The notes beneath the pieces are model-generated. The model ran no database searches. It was given only the letters and a program-made list of their open reading frames with translations, and was not told where the DNA came from. Below, piece after piece: positions 37,988 through 51,400 of a stretch of DNA of 64,000 nt. Both the position numbers and the translations under genes were made by a program. Every line of letters begins with the position of its first letter. The first letter of the stretch is position 1. The stretch spans positions 18,123,501-18,187,500 of the forward strand of contig NC_086259.1 of the NCBI RefSeq assembly GCF_021018805.1. Reading direction: 5' to 3'. Origin of the DNA: Prinia subflava. Taxonomy: Eukaryota > Chordata > Aves > Passeriformes > Cisticolidae.

Positions 37988-40900
37988 CTGCAAGAGATGA
38001 AGAAAAAAGCCTGTTAAAAAGGGGAATATTTTCTAAGTAGCTGAATGAAGAGGGGTCCAGCTTCCCTGGGTGTCTGAGCTGCATACCCTGATCTCCTGTG
38101 GCTGGGATGACAAATAGAAAGCTGTGGATGAGACAGAGGATTAGTGAAGGCAAACCACAACACTTAACCTGGAAAAATGTCATGTATCTACCACCACAGT
38201 CACTGGCTGCAAGAGCCAGTGCAGGGGTGCAGCTGCTCCTCCTGGAGATGCACAGGCTGGGTTAGGTCAAGTTCCTTATGTAGTATGTAAACTAAAACAC
38301 TCAAAATTATTGACCTGACTGCCACTGACCCTCAGCATGATCTTGGGCAAGTCACTAATCCCCTCTGTGCCCTTTTTAGGGCCCCTTCTCCTAAAAAAAG
38401 AACAGCACCACACCAGAGTGCACTAGGGTGTCCCACCTGCCAGCTGGGGGGAGAGTGCCTCGGTGAAATACTGAGCAGCACAGGGATGGTGATGCCTTAG
38501 GTTTTAACTTCCATATTTTCCACTTTCTGTACTGCATTTGTGTATAACTCTGAATTCATGTGAAGAGTTAGCAAGTTCTCTTCACAGTTTAATCAGACAA
38601 AACAATCTTTTTGCAGCCTGAGAACCAAGGGCACCATTGCAGCTCAAAAAAGCTCACCGTTCAGGCAGCCCAAAAAATATAAACAACAGTGAACTGAGGA
38701 AGACAACCTGGGAGGATGGGACCTCATGACCTGAAGCTGTAATTGGACAATTAATCCCAACATGCAGATGGACCAAAACTCACAAAACTGTGAAACCTCG
38801 TGACCAGGTGTCCATCCTGGCTGGAGCCCTGGCCAGGCTCTTGTGCTGCCCAAGGTGCATCCTTTGAAAGCCTTTTTCAAAAATATCCACTTTATTCCTT
38901 TAACCTGTCTTAGCCTCTGTTCTGGGTAGCCTGATAAGGCATGGAAGGTTCCAGGAGCAAACACAGCTCCTGTAGAGGATTTAAGGCATGGAAGGTTCCA
39001 GAAGCAGACACAGCTCCATCAGTGGATTTAAGGCATGGAAGGTTCCAGGAGCTCCTTCAGTGGATTTAAGAAATGGAAGGTTCCAGGAGCTCCTTCAGTG
39101 GATTTAAGGCATTGAAGGTTCCAGGAGCTCCTTCAGTGGATTTAAGGCATGGAAGGTTCCAGGAGCAAACACAGCTCCTGCAGTGGATTTAAGAAATGGA
39201 AGGTTCCAGGAGCAGACACAGCTCCATCAGTGGATTTAAGGCATGGAAGGTTCCAGGAGCAAACACAGCTCCTGCAGTGGATTTAAGGTATGGAAGGTTC
39301 CAGGAGCTCCTTCAGCGGATTTAAGGCATGGAAGGTTCCAGGAGCAAACACAGCTCCATCAGTGGATTTAAGGCATTGAAGGTTCCAGGAGCAAACACGG
39401 CTCCTTCAGTGGATTTAAGGCATGGAAGGTTCCAGGAGCTCCTTCAGTGGATTTAGGGCCTCCTCACCCTCAGCACAGACCAGGTCAAAGCCTGGACACT
39501 GCCCCAGGCAGGCTCTGCCCTGTGCTTGGTGGTCCCCAGTGACCCCTGAGGACACAGGATGGACACCCCTGTGCTGCAGGGCAGCTTTCTCCCTGCTGGA
39601 GAGCCCTCTGCAGCTCCTGGGAGCTGGGCAAGCCCCGGGCAGAGTGCTGTGAGCACAGAAAACCTTCCTGGGAGCAGAGGGGGATCCCGGGTGCCTTTGG
39701 GGCTCTTGTCACAGCAGTGGCAGCTCGGGGATCTTTTCCCTTTTCCCTTGTGTGCCCTTCCTGCCTCACAGCAGGGCTGGCCTGGCATCCACGTGTGTGC
39801 ACAGCCATTTCAGCAAACAGGCTCTTTGCTGCTCGCTTGAGCATTTTCCTCCCTTTCCTCACAACTGAGAGCACTGCGAGAGCCTCCCTTCCCCCACTGC
39901 ACAGCATGGCAAACACGAGCATCCACGGCACTCTGCCAAAAATGGGAACTGAAATCCCGACAGGATCGCTGTGACACCCTGGGAAAGCTGCCATACCCGA
40001 CCCCCGGGCAGTGAGATCCCCAAAACCTGATGGGAGCAGGAGGCAGTGAGCTCCCAAAAGGTGATGGGAGCAGGAGGCAGTGAGATCCCAAAAGGTGATG
40101 GGAGCAGGAGGCAGTGAGATCCCAAAAGGTGATGGGAGCAGGAGGCAGTGAGCTCCCCAAAGGTGAAGGGAGCAGGAGGCAGTGAGATCCCAAAAGGTGA
40201 CAGGAGCAGGAGGCAGTGAGCTCCCCAAAGGTGACAGGAGCAGGAGGCAGTGAGCTCCCAAAAGGTGACAGGAGCAGGAGGCAGTGAGCTCCCAAAAGGT
40301 GATGGGAGCAGGAGGCAGTGAGCTCCCAAAAGGTGATGGGAGCAGGAGGCAGTGAGCTCCCCAAAGGTGATGGGAGCAGGAGGCAGTGAGCTCCCAAAAG
40401 GTGAAGGGAGAAGGAGGCAGCACTTCTGGAGAGCAGCAGGCTCTGTGTGCGGGGCTCTGGCACTGCACAGCCCTGGCACCGCGGGGACAGGGGGTTCTCA
40501 CTGTCCTCGGAGTCCCAGCCAGGGCACAGCTCTGCATTTGGCAGCGTCTCAAGGGTCCCAGCTCGGGAGCAGAGCCGGGTAAAGGAGGGGGATGCAGCTT
40601 GAAAGGGCCTCAGCACCTCTTTCATGCGCTGGGAGAAGAGAAGGGAGAGGAAAGCAGCTCCCTCCTACCCCGGGCTGTGGCTGATCCTGTTCCACACTGC
40701 AGGAAACCCTCTCTGCCCAGAGCTGGGGCAACTCCGGGAGCCTCGAGTGCCCTGCCCTGCTCTGCCCTGCTCTGCCCTGCTCTGCCCTGCCATGCCCTGC
40801 TCTGCCCTGCTCTACTATGCAAGAACAGTTCTGCTCCACTGCCCGCAATCCTGGGGATCACTGCCCATGTGGGCAGCACAGACTCTCATCCACGGCTTGG

Positions 40901-43900
40901 CAGAGTCCAGGGAGAATGGGAAAGACATTGCTTTTTGGAGAAAAACAAATTTTTTTTTTCAGGATAGAAATAGAGAGGCAAACTGCCCAAACCATCAGAT
41001 TTACTCATGCTCACGAGTGACCTACTTCCAGGCCTCCAGGGTGAGATCCCTGCAAAGCTCAGCTCTTGCTAAGACCAGCCCCAGGATTTTCAGCTGTTTG
41101 ATGCTCACTGAGGTGTGCTGCCTATGCCAATTTTGAGCTGAGCCTTTTCAATCCCTTTCCTATGGCACCAGGTTTAACAAATTCTCCTCACCTTGGGACT
41201 CAGATTATCCAGGACTACCTGATTTCAGGGTGAGTCTTTGCCCTGCTTTAGTGACAACTGAGGCAGGTCCATAAAACCATTTCTGAGAGGGATTCCATGA
41301 AAAGTGTATTTTACAAATGTGGGGAGAGTTTTCTTCAATGCCCACTCTGCAGAATCCAGCTGATTCTGAAATTAAAACTGCAAGTGCACTCATGCCCGAA
41401 CAGAGGAGAATTAATTACACAAAATAATTATAATTTCTCAGATGCCTTCTCAGCTGGACACTTATCCAGCTAACTCCTGGGTGATGATCTGTGGGCATCA
41501 GCCACGATTTCACACCAGCACCACCAAGACACCTTCCAAGGAATGAACAGCAGTGGCCAGATGGGTTCTGCTCCCAGCCACTCTTAAATATCCTCTTAGC
41601 TGACTGGGCCACCTCTTGTGCCAGATTTGCACCCTCAGAGTGCAATCTGGGTCACTGCTATTAATAACTCTGCTTCACTCTGTTCTCTCAGGGTCCTCCT
41701 CGGCTCCTCACACTCCTCTTACCCACCACGGTGTCTCCTCAAGCCTGCCCCCAAGGAGGGAAGATGCTTTTGGTGAGTTTGGTGCCTGGAATTTCTGATT
41801 TTAACATCCTGCTTTACCTTCTCCAGCCACAGTCTCCCTCATCGCTCTGAATTTACTGTCTGAGCTCTCTGGGGCTGAGCTTTTGTTCCAGGGTGCAAAT
41901 CCTAAGGTACAGTGCATCACTCTGATGCTTGGGCCCTTGATTTGCTGACATGTGTCTTCATCTTACACCCTCCACTTCCTTTTCCCTTCTCCTCCCCCCA
42001 GCCCCAGGCTTTCTACAACCACAACCAGCCCTGCCAGTGAATTCTCGCCTTTGTCTTCACCCCAGTCACCAGCAGCCTGCAGATAACAAAAACAATAATG
42101 CCATTTATCTTTATCACCCTCACAACACAACAGCGACCACAGCCTCTTTGCTTTGCCTCTCAAATCAGTGAACAGGACGCAGAAATACTGAGATTCACTC
42201 CTGGTTCTCCAGTGCACCTCTCTGGCACCAGCTCCTCTCTGTGCCTGAGCAGCAAAGGTCAATTTTGGAATTCCATCCCCCGTGTCAACCTCCACAGCAA
42301 AAGGGCTCCGACCATGCAGGAGCACAGGAGGAGCCTGCAGCCCTCCCTGGGAAGCATGAAATTTGTGCAAAGCTCAATCCTTCTCTTCCAGCCAACTTAA
42401 AAGGGAAAAAAAAAAAAGGTGGAGTAGATTTTCTTCCTCTTCCAAGCTCTGAATGTTTAGCATATGGGCCGTAAAATTTCCCTAAATTGCCCAAGGGAAA
42501 ATCCATGTGGTGCAGATATTATACCAAACTAGGTCTGCAGAGGCCTTTTTAAATCCCTGGCTGAAGCCAGGAGTAAAATCCTTGTCTAGTCTACACACAC
42601 TTGGGTTTTCAGCAGCTACAGATGGTGCCAGGTAGCTGAGCAGCTCCTTGCCATTTTTTATTTATTTTATCTTTACTGGGGCTTGGAGCAGCTTCTGCTG
42701 ATGTTCAGAGTCCTCAGTTCTGCTGTGCTTGATGCCACCACTCCCATGCACTGCTCATCTCCTCCCCAGTGCAGATGCAGTACAGAGGAGATGACACCTC
42801 CCAGGTTTCTTTTCCAGCGTGGTCTGAGTCCCAGGCCTACAGCAAACCTGCTCCTGCACTCAGCTGTCAGACTCCAGCTCAGCAAAAACCCTCTCTTCAA
42901 ATCTACTCCCTGCCAATTTTACAGGGACCAGTTCCAGACACTGAGAGAAGCCCGTCCAAACCTCTGCAGACACTTGTCTCAGCAATGGGAGCTGCATTTC
43001 AGCTGCTCTGCAAATTCTGCCTGTGCTTCATCCCCCTGGAAGTCACAAGTCTGTGTGTTAGACACAGGGCCATGAGAAGCTGCTGATTCTCACCCTCCTC
43101 TCTAGACTGGGAGTTCTTGTAAATCCATATCCATTTGGTATGGTCATTACAGTAAACCAGAACAGCAAAAACAGGCAAAAAGGAGAATTTGGTTTGCCTT
43201 CCCAGCAGGATCCCACTCACACTCATGAGTAACTCTCAAAGCCACTGTGACATAGCTGATCCCTGTGAGTTTGATTTCCTGAGTGCCTCTAACAAAGCTA
43301 TTAAACCTTCTGGTTTAATTTAGCTATTTAATCTTCTGGTCAGAGCTCTGTACTGATATGAGAAAACCAAAGCACATACAGGGAATTCTGTGTGATCCCA
43401 AGATCAGGGACAGGGACCCCATCAGTGGCTGCCCCCTCATGGGACACCATCAGCAGGGCAGTGAGGAATCCAGAGGAAAAGGGAAAGGTGAGCAAAAAAA
43501 AAGATCTGGGCATGAGCTGCAAAGCAGGAGCTCAGCAGAGCTGTTGACATCACAACAGCTAGATGAATTCCTCACCAAAAATAATGATGAATAAAATGCC
43601 TCGAATATTTGCTCACAGAAACAGAGCTGTTTTACCCTGAATATGAATTAGGGAAATAACAGAGCACATGACTTTGTGGGGGAAGGAGTGCTGATGAAAA
43701 CAGACAAGACTGAAAATCCATGGAAAATCAGACAAACTGGCAAAGATTGGGCAGTCCCGTTGCTGGGAGAGTCCTGCAGGACATGAATTCAGTCCTGTCA
43801 GGAAAAAGACCCCAGTGCTGCCTAAGGAAGAGCTAAAATCTCCTGGCAGGAAATGCAGCTATGAAGGGCAACGAGTTCACAGAGAGGAAGGAACACTCAG

Positions 43901-45427
43901 AGGGGAACCAAGTCCTGCTCCCAGTTCTGTGGTGTTCACATCAAAACCACCCCGTTTCAGCACCAGGTGCCACCCCCAGTGCCACAAGCCCTGTGCCTGG
44001 GCTGGTCCTGCTGTGGGGTGTGGTGAGCACAGTGCAGGGGACACCAGGGCTGGGGGTGCTCTGCCAGGTCAGCCTGGGCACAAGGTGACACACAGATCCT
44101 GCTGCCAAACAGAGGCAGCCATGCAGGAGCCACTGTCCCATAAAGTTCCCGGTTTTTTGGATTGTTCTAGGGGTAGGTTTAGACTCCAGAAATGATCTCC
44201 CAAACATCTTAAGCAACTGCCTGCAATGTTGTGCCACTTCTTCCCCCATTAGATCTGTCCTTGGCATGGAGGGAAGCCCAGTGGATAAAAGATGGACCTG
44301 TGCATCCCCCTGCTCCCTGTCTGCATTTGCACAGCAGTCTCACACAGTGGGACTAGGCTCGACCCTGAGAAGATACAGATAAACATTTGTTCCCCATCCT
44401 GGCCTTACTTCCAGTCTGCTCCCAGCTGGACTGCTTGGACCAGGCTGCAGGCTTGAGCCAAGATTTCCAGCTGAGTTAAGGAGGAAAGGATGGAAAAATA
44501 AATGGCTGTGAGGGGAAAAGAAAGCTCCTGATAGTTCCTCAAATGGATTTTTCTACAATCCAAAAGAAGTACAATAAACTCAAACCCCATTTTTCAACAA
44601 CATTAAAGAGGTAATAAACATAGGTCTGAGTAGGGCCAGAAGACCTGGCTCTCATCTGGCACAGATCAGAAGAACCACAGCTATTTGTAGCAGATGAGAT
44701 CCATCCCTGTCTTTTTACAGTTATTACAGCTAAAAATCAATTGTCCTTTCTTCCTGAGAGGTTTTCTGGCAGCCTCCTGCACTCACCATCAGCACTGCCT
44801 CCCAAAACTCCTCCCCGGGGATTTCACAGCACCTGCTGCCCCTTCCAAGGGAGGGACACAACAGCCAGGGCAGCCCAGCTCCTCTCTTTGATGAACAAAG
44901 TTCACCCCTTTGTTCACAGCCCACAGGCTCCTCCTCACCAGTTAATTCCCTTGTGTTTCCCTTATGGCTGCTGCTCCTGGGAGCCCATTAACCATCCCAG
45001 TGTGGGATCCTCTTGATCCCAGGGCTGGGCTGTGCTGGCAGGAGCTGCCTGAGCTTTCACTTTGTGCGGCAGGAGCAGGAACATTTATTGGTGTTTGTTC
45101 AGCCCCAGCTCACCAGCCCAGCACGGGACACAAAGCAGGAATCCCCTCACACTTTGGTTTTAAACAAAGACCCACAGTCACTTTGGCAAATAGGACAAGA
45201 CTGTGAGAGCCCTTCAGGTTTTACTGAGCTGCTCTTCTGGAATCCCAGCCTGTCCCAGCTGTTCAAAAAGCCTCCTTGTGCCACCCTTCCACGGGGTGAT
45301 GCACCTGAGCTCAAATGCTCCTACATCCCATTCAGGGCTTGCAGACCAAAAAACTCCCACCTGAGGGTACTGCTTATTCCAAAGGATGAACCAACACTGA
45401 CTCAGATTTGCAGTTTATCATTACAGG

Positions 45428-45467
<40 letters not shown>

Positions 45468-48400
45468 TGTATTTTTCTATGTATAACTCACATCTCAAAT
45501 AATCTCTGGAAAAAATGGAAGACTGAGAATGTACCTGAAGGTCAAGGGAACTACTAAGAGTGAAATAGCTCTGGGATAAATTCCCTCCCTTAAATTTCAG
45601 TTGGATTTTCTTGTCCTTGTTGATTTTAACAGATTATCTGCAAGGTCACAGGCATAAAAAGAAGAAAACAGTTCTGCTTTTATCTCACTCCACTCAGAGG
45701 GATTCAGTTGCATATCAAGAACTATTCAAAATACAATGTCAAGATAATTTCTCGTGGACAGGAGATCACCACTGCTGTGACATTCAGAAATGCTTTGCAG
45801 GGGTTTATAGACAGGGTTGCTCAGTAAAGTGTATCAAGCACCAGTTGTATTGTTTTTGTATTTTAGTACAGACTAATTGGAATATGAAAGCTTTTAACTA
45901 ACAGCCAAGAGTGGTTAATGCTCCACCAGATTATTAACTTGCACGGACCACTAATCAAAGATGAAACGAGTGAAATTGCAAATTATATGTAACAGACCTA
46001 GGGACAGATCTGAGCACAGTGCTCAGGAATGCTCTTCAACTCAACAAGACTACATTGTCTAAACAGATTTTTAAGAAAATCTTGGGCTTAGTGACTCATA
46101 TAAGAGTCATTCTTTAGTACTCTATAATTTTGTCTTCAGCTACAATTACACAGCTTCAGCTGCTCCCCATGAGCAGAAACTCACTTTCCTATCTCTCAGG
46201 TGTCATTCTGGAAGTTTCTTTGGAGAACAGACACCTCTGAGACCCCTCATTCTGAAACATTTAGCACCAGAGTTTATCTTCTGGAAGGACAGGGATGTAT
46301 TATCTTCCTCATTCTTCTTATCTAAATGTCTTCTGTGTCATATCAACTACCAAAGAGCTGAAGGGGGCTTCATTCTCACCCTTCTGTGTCCTGTTGGGAG
46401 ATTTCCTTACACAGGCAGGAGCTCAGTTATGGAGGGGATTTAATTTAATCATCAGCCCATTCTCCAAGAGCATAAACAAAACCATTTCTCAGGCTCTGGC
46501 GAGCTGGTTCTGTTTTGTTGGAAGAGCTAATCTTGCTTTAAATATTTCTCCAGGAGAATCATTCCGAACATGAGCATCCTCTCCATCACAGCCAGGTTTC
46601 AGCTGTGGCTCTGTGCAGCCTCCCTCGAGTCACTTCTCTCCTGGCTGTTGTTTGTTCTCACTTGGACTGGGCACATTTCTCCTTCCCCTGCTACGCCCAA
46701 GGCCAAACAAAGCCTGTTCACATCTAGTTAGCTATTAAGAGTTCGTTAATTGGTGCAATTGGGACTTCAGACTTGGGGTGATTAGCCCCACAAATTCACT
46801 GTGCAAAGACAAAAGGCCTCCGGTGAAGTTTAAACAAGGGTGTGGGTTTTCCTGTTTAATTTTACCTGCTTAACCTAATACTGCTCATGGTCATTCAATA
46901 TTGAATTATTCCCACGTCGAGGAAGGGGATGGGAGACACCTCGGTGGTGACAAGGAGGGGAGTGCATTAATTCCCTCCTCATGAAATGGCTAAGGCAGCC
47001 TTAAGCTCAAAAGGTGCTTCTTTATGCCTGAGTGCTCAAAGGGCAGATGTTAAGCCTTCCTAGGAGGAAGAGAGGCAATAGGAAATTGTCTCTTTTTTTA
47101 AAGGATTAACTCCTGTGTTGGAGGGAGCCAATCCTTCCCTCTCCCTCCCTCCTGCTGGTGCTCGTACAGAAAGCAGTGAGGGGAGCTGGTGGTTAGGAGC
47201 ATAAAGGAGATGTTACCTGTACTACCTCCTTGACCAGAGTCTTGTCAGTGCCAGTCTTGGCTCTCTGCAGGCCACTGACATCCTCTCCAATCCAGGTGAT
47301 GAGGGCAAACTTCACCCTCTTGCTCATGGCATCACCAGTGGTGAATCGGACAAAGCCGAACAACCGCACGTCATCTGCGGAGGAAAAAAGGGACAAAACT
47401 GGTTAAACCCAGCAACATCCCTGCCTTGTCCTTTCCCAGGGTGAGCTTATTGCCCTCAGACACCAGGGCAAGGCACTGATCCCATGTTTCAGTGACAGCA
47501 TTTGGGAATCAGGGGGCTGTACAGAGCTCTGCTCGTATTCCCTGCGTTTACAGGGTGTGCTCTGCCCATGTTAGCTCTGCCTCCTCTGGGTTCTCTGAGT
47601 TACTGGGAGGAAACTGGCTGAGCTGGACACCCCACAGCACAGTGGAAATGGCTAAAACACAGTCAGCAGGCAGGTCAAGAGCACAGAGCCAACCCCAGTT
47701 ACACATTCAGCCAAACGGTTCATCTGCAGGTGAAGAAGGGAAGAAAGTGATATCCTGGTGTCTCTGTCTTACAGAACAACAGGATTAGGGTCACATTTTA
47801 TAACATCACCAGAAACTGGCCACTGTGCAAATCTTTCTCCCTCCTTCCATCCATTTGTGGCTCACTTGTAGCATGAGTTTACAAGAAGGAGGGGAGGAGA
47901 AGGAGGAAAAGAAAAATCTACAATTTTCCAGGTGTGTTTTTCTACTCCTTCTGAAGCCCTGGAGGGAAAAGTCCTGGATTTTAGAACTGTGCCGATCTTT
48001 GTTTCACAGCTGGTTTGTGCTACCTCACACCAGACTGATTCAGCCTGGCCATATGTGTGACAACCTTGTAGAGTTTTATCTCAAAGAGCTCCTTCCTCCA
48101 TCTCCTGGTGACTCATGGAGCCTTCCTGGGCAGGAGCAGCATCCCCTGCATCCCCAGGCTCCCCGGGATGCTGGAGCCTTCCTGGGCAGGAGCAGCATCC
48201 CCTGCATCCCCAGGCTCCCCGGGATGCTGGAGCCTTCCACCAGGAGGGGCAGAAGGCAGAGCAGAGGGACACTTGTGCAATTGTGGAACATTCCTCATCA
48301 CGGCTTCTTCACCTCCCAGAGCTCACTCGAGGCCTTTTAAAGGAGGTGACTCAAAGCAGAAGAACAAACCTGCTCTTTGAGAAGGCTCCTGGTAATCCTG

Positions 48401-51400
48401 GCACACTTGTTGTGACCAGTTCATCGTGCCTCAGAGGGATTTTCTGGGTTGACTAATTGCCAGGTGAAAATGTAGGCTCCAGGTGTAGGAATGAGTGCCA
48501 GCATCCCCAGCACGCTCCATGAGCAGCCAGGACAGAGCTCTGGAGACAGGGGAGGAGCAGCTCTAAGTTGCTCCCATCCCTGGAAAATAAGCTGCTAGAA
48601 ATCAATGTAAAAAAAAAAAAATTGGGATATTCTCTGCAAGCTGACATATCTCAGAGCTTCTTTAACACTTTGATTTGGCAAAGTGTGGACAAAGTCCCCT
48701 TGATAAAAGAGAAGACTTTTTTTAAGTCTGACAAAAATCCACCTCTGCTCTCCCTGTTTTGTTCTCTCTGTTCTTTTTATATTTTTTGTCACTGACTGAA
48801 TAATACTGGGCAAACTGGAAAATGGATGTTGGGGGGGTGTGTGAGCCAGTACAGTGCTCAAAACAAACTCCTCTGAAGAATTCAAAATAGAAACAAAGAG
48901 AAAGATCATATTCAGAGGAGAAACCCAGCTGGATCTCTGGAAGGAGAGAAAGAATCAAGAATGCAGGCAAACAAAACTTCTCTCTCGGTTTCCCTGCTAC
49001 TGGTGAGTGTGAGAAATGCACGTGGAGACTCCTGGTTCTGAGAGCAAATCCTCTTCCCAAGATTGATTAGAGCCATGAATGAAGCGACAGCCAGGAAATA
49101 CCCAAAGTGAAGTGGGACAGTAAATCCCCTGAGGTTACAGCGGGCAGATCCAGGAGAAGCCTTGCTTCCCCAGCCCTGCCACCAAAGAACAATTCTCTGC
49201 CCAGAACTGTTCTGTGACTCCTCTGGGGGCAGCCCTGGAAGGATCTTTAGTGGCATCGAGTGCTGGGACCTCCTGCACTGCACGGGGGTCACTGAGCAGC
49301 CCTGGAAGGATCTTTAGTGGCATCGAGTGCTGGGACCTCCTGCACTGCACGGGGGTCACTGAGCAGCCCTGGAAGGATCTTTAGTGGCATCGAGTGCACT
49401 GCACAGGGGTCACTGCCCTTCCCACGGAGCCCTCAGTCCCCACCTTGAGCCTGGGGGGTTTCACCCCTGCCCCTTCTGCCAAAGGCTGTCAGAGGCTGTG
49501 CTCCTTTATAATAAAGAGAATGGAAAAAGGTGATGAATGTGAAAAATCGGTGCTTTTTCATAAAAGAGAGAGTTCCAGGGATGTCCCATGCCTGGAAGTG
49601 TCCAAGGCCAGGTTGGATGGGGCTTGGAGCAACCTGGGACAGTGGAAGGTGTCCCTGCTTATGATGGGGCTGGAATGAGATGAACTTTAGCACAAACCAT
49701 TCTGGGATGCTGTGAATTTTTCTGCCAGATCAACTTCCATTTTACATTAACCCACAGCTCACGGGCAGCAACAGGATTTGATTCTCAGCAGAACTTTCAG
49801 TGCTTGCCCATCCTGGCTGAAAGCAGCTCCGGGACACTAAAGAGAGCCAAACCCAGCAATTCCAGCTTTCATCCATGAGATCACCTGAGCATGAACAACT
49901 CTTACTTCACCGTGTTCAGTCCAGGGAAGCTTCATGAACACCCGAGCTTGGCCTGGGGCTCTGAGTCACCTCCTGGGCAGATTTTCCTGGGGCTGCTTCA
50001 CTTGTGGGGGCTTGAAGGGGTCACACCCCAGCTGGGTCCTGTCTCCTCCTGTCTCCCCACCCAGTTCACATCGCTTCTCTTCAGCTGCCACCGCTTTCAG
50101 CCCTGGGTATTTGGCACAAATGTGACGCCTTAGCTCTGTGTGAATCGCGCTGCTCACAAAGCCGGGAGGGAATGTGAATTGGAGCCCTGAGCAATTAACA
50201 TGTCTCTGTTCCTAAAAGGGCATCAGGGACGGATGGAGAGGGTTTTTAGCGCTAGCTCAGCCTGGGTATAAGCCTCTGCAACTCAGGTCAAAATCCCCGA
50301 GCAGAAGTGGCTGAGTTTCACAATTAGGCTGAGGCGTGTTCGGAGTGATAAGGGGATGAAAACACAAGTTCTTTCCTGCTCCCAGCTCTCCTCTTTCACA
50401 GTTAATCAGTTCTGCCCTGCCGGATCAGCTCCCCACGCTGAGAGTCATCAATGCCATCAGTGCCAATTCCCGGGGAAATCTCCAGGCATTAGCATCCACC
50501 ACCCCCTTCTCACACAGAACCACTCACGGTGGTTTTAGGAATGTGCTGGGAGCGAGGGGAGCAGAACAAATCAGAGAGAGACAGCGCAGACTTCCCCTGA
50601 AAGAGGAAATCCTGTGCAACCCCCTTCCCAGCACTGAGACAGGAATTGCAGGGCAGATAGAAGCAAATAACTGATGTGGGGAGACAGAAATAGCAGCTTT
50701 ATTTGAGATCACACCAGATCCAGACAGCAGAAATTAACAATGTTAATTCAATTAATACCACGGCTCCTTTCACAATGGCTGGACAAACAGTGAGCAGGGC
50801 AATGAATGCCTTAATGAGCATCACTTGGTATTTCTCTCCAAACTCTTTATTTATCACTAAGGCAGGATGTTCCAAATATTCTGATTAAGCTGCCCTTGGC
50901 TGTCAACAGAGCTTGATGCCAAACTACAGAGATTTCCTTCATGGTATCCTTCCCTTTTTCTACATCCACTCGAGTGCTTTGGTTCAGCTGTACTGAAAAT
51001 TTCCCCATTAGGCTGAAATGCAGTGAGTCATCAGTAAAAGATAATAGCTGCAGGAAAGAAATACACTGTCAAAGCGTCACGGTTCTCTGAGTGGCCAAGC
51101 CAGAGATGTGCCACGATAAAAACACTGCTCCAGCTTCACCTGCCTGCTGAATCAAGGTCACAGGCAGCAGGGCAGGTGATGGGCTGACCTGCTTTTGTCT
51201 CCTGTCCAACATGAATTACTACAGCGCGTGGCAGGTTCCATGCAGATTTAATTTCTTTGCCTCAATTGGATTAATTTTAGATTAATTTGTCAATTTTCCA
51301 CCTCTTCAGTCAGCCCCGTGGTCATGTGGCTACGAGTGCAGACAGAAATGTTCCCTACCTCTTCCTCCACTGTTTTTTTCCTCTTAAACCCTGCACTAAG

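Larger units (their letters stand above)
37988..47216 (-). other. COTL1 intron 3 (9.2 kb)
   Basis: Donor CAG|GTAACA and acceptor TTGCAG|AAC. It holds the MIR relic, the 47/38-bp, 34-bp and 10-bp arrays and the poly(A) run listed separately. No other exon was seen. Confidence 0.85.

Noticed and set aside
39485..40625. Minus-strand frames of 355, 271 and 206 codons with LTASCSHHL-type repeats
   Set aside because: They come from the 34-bp array, open in all phases. They lie in COTL1 intron 3 with no known family.
45300..45465. Processed pseudogene ending in the 38-base poly(A) run
   Set aside because: No gene-like sequence precedes the run and no target-site duplication is evident.
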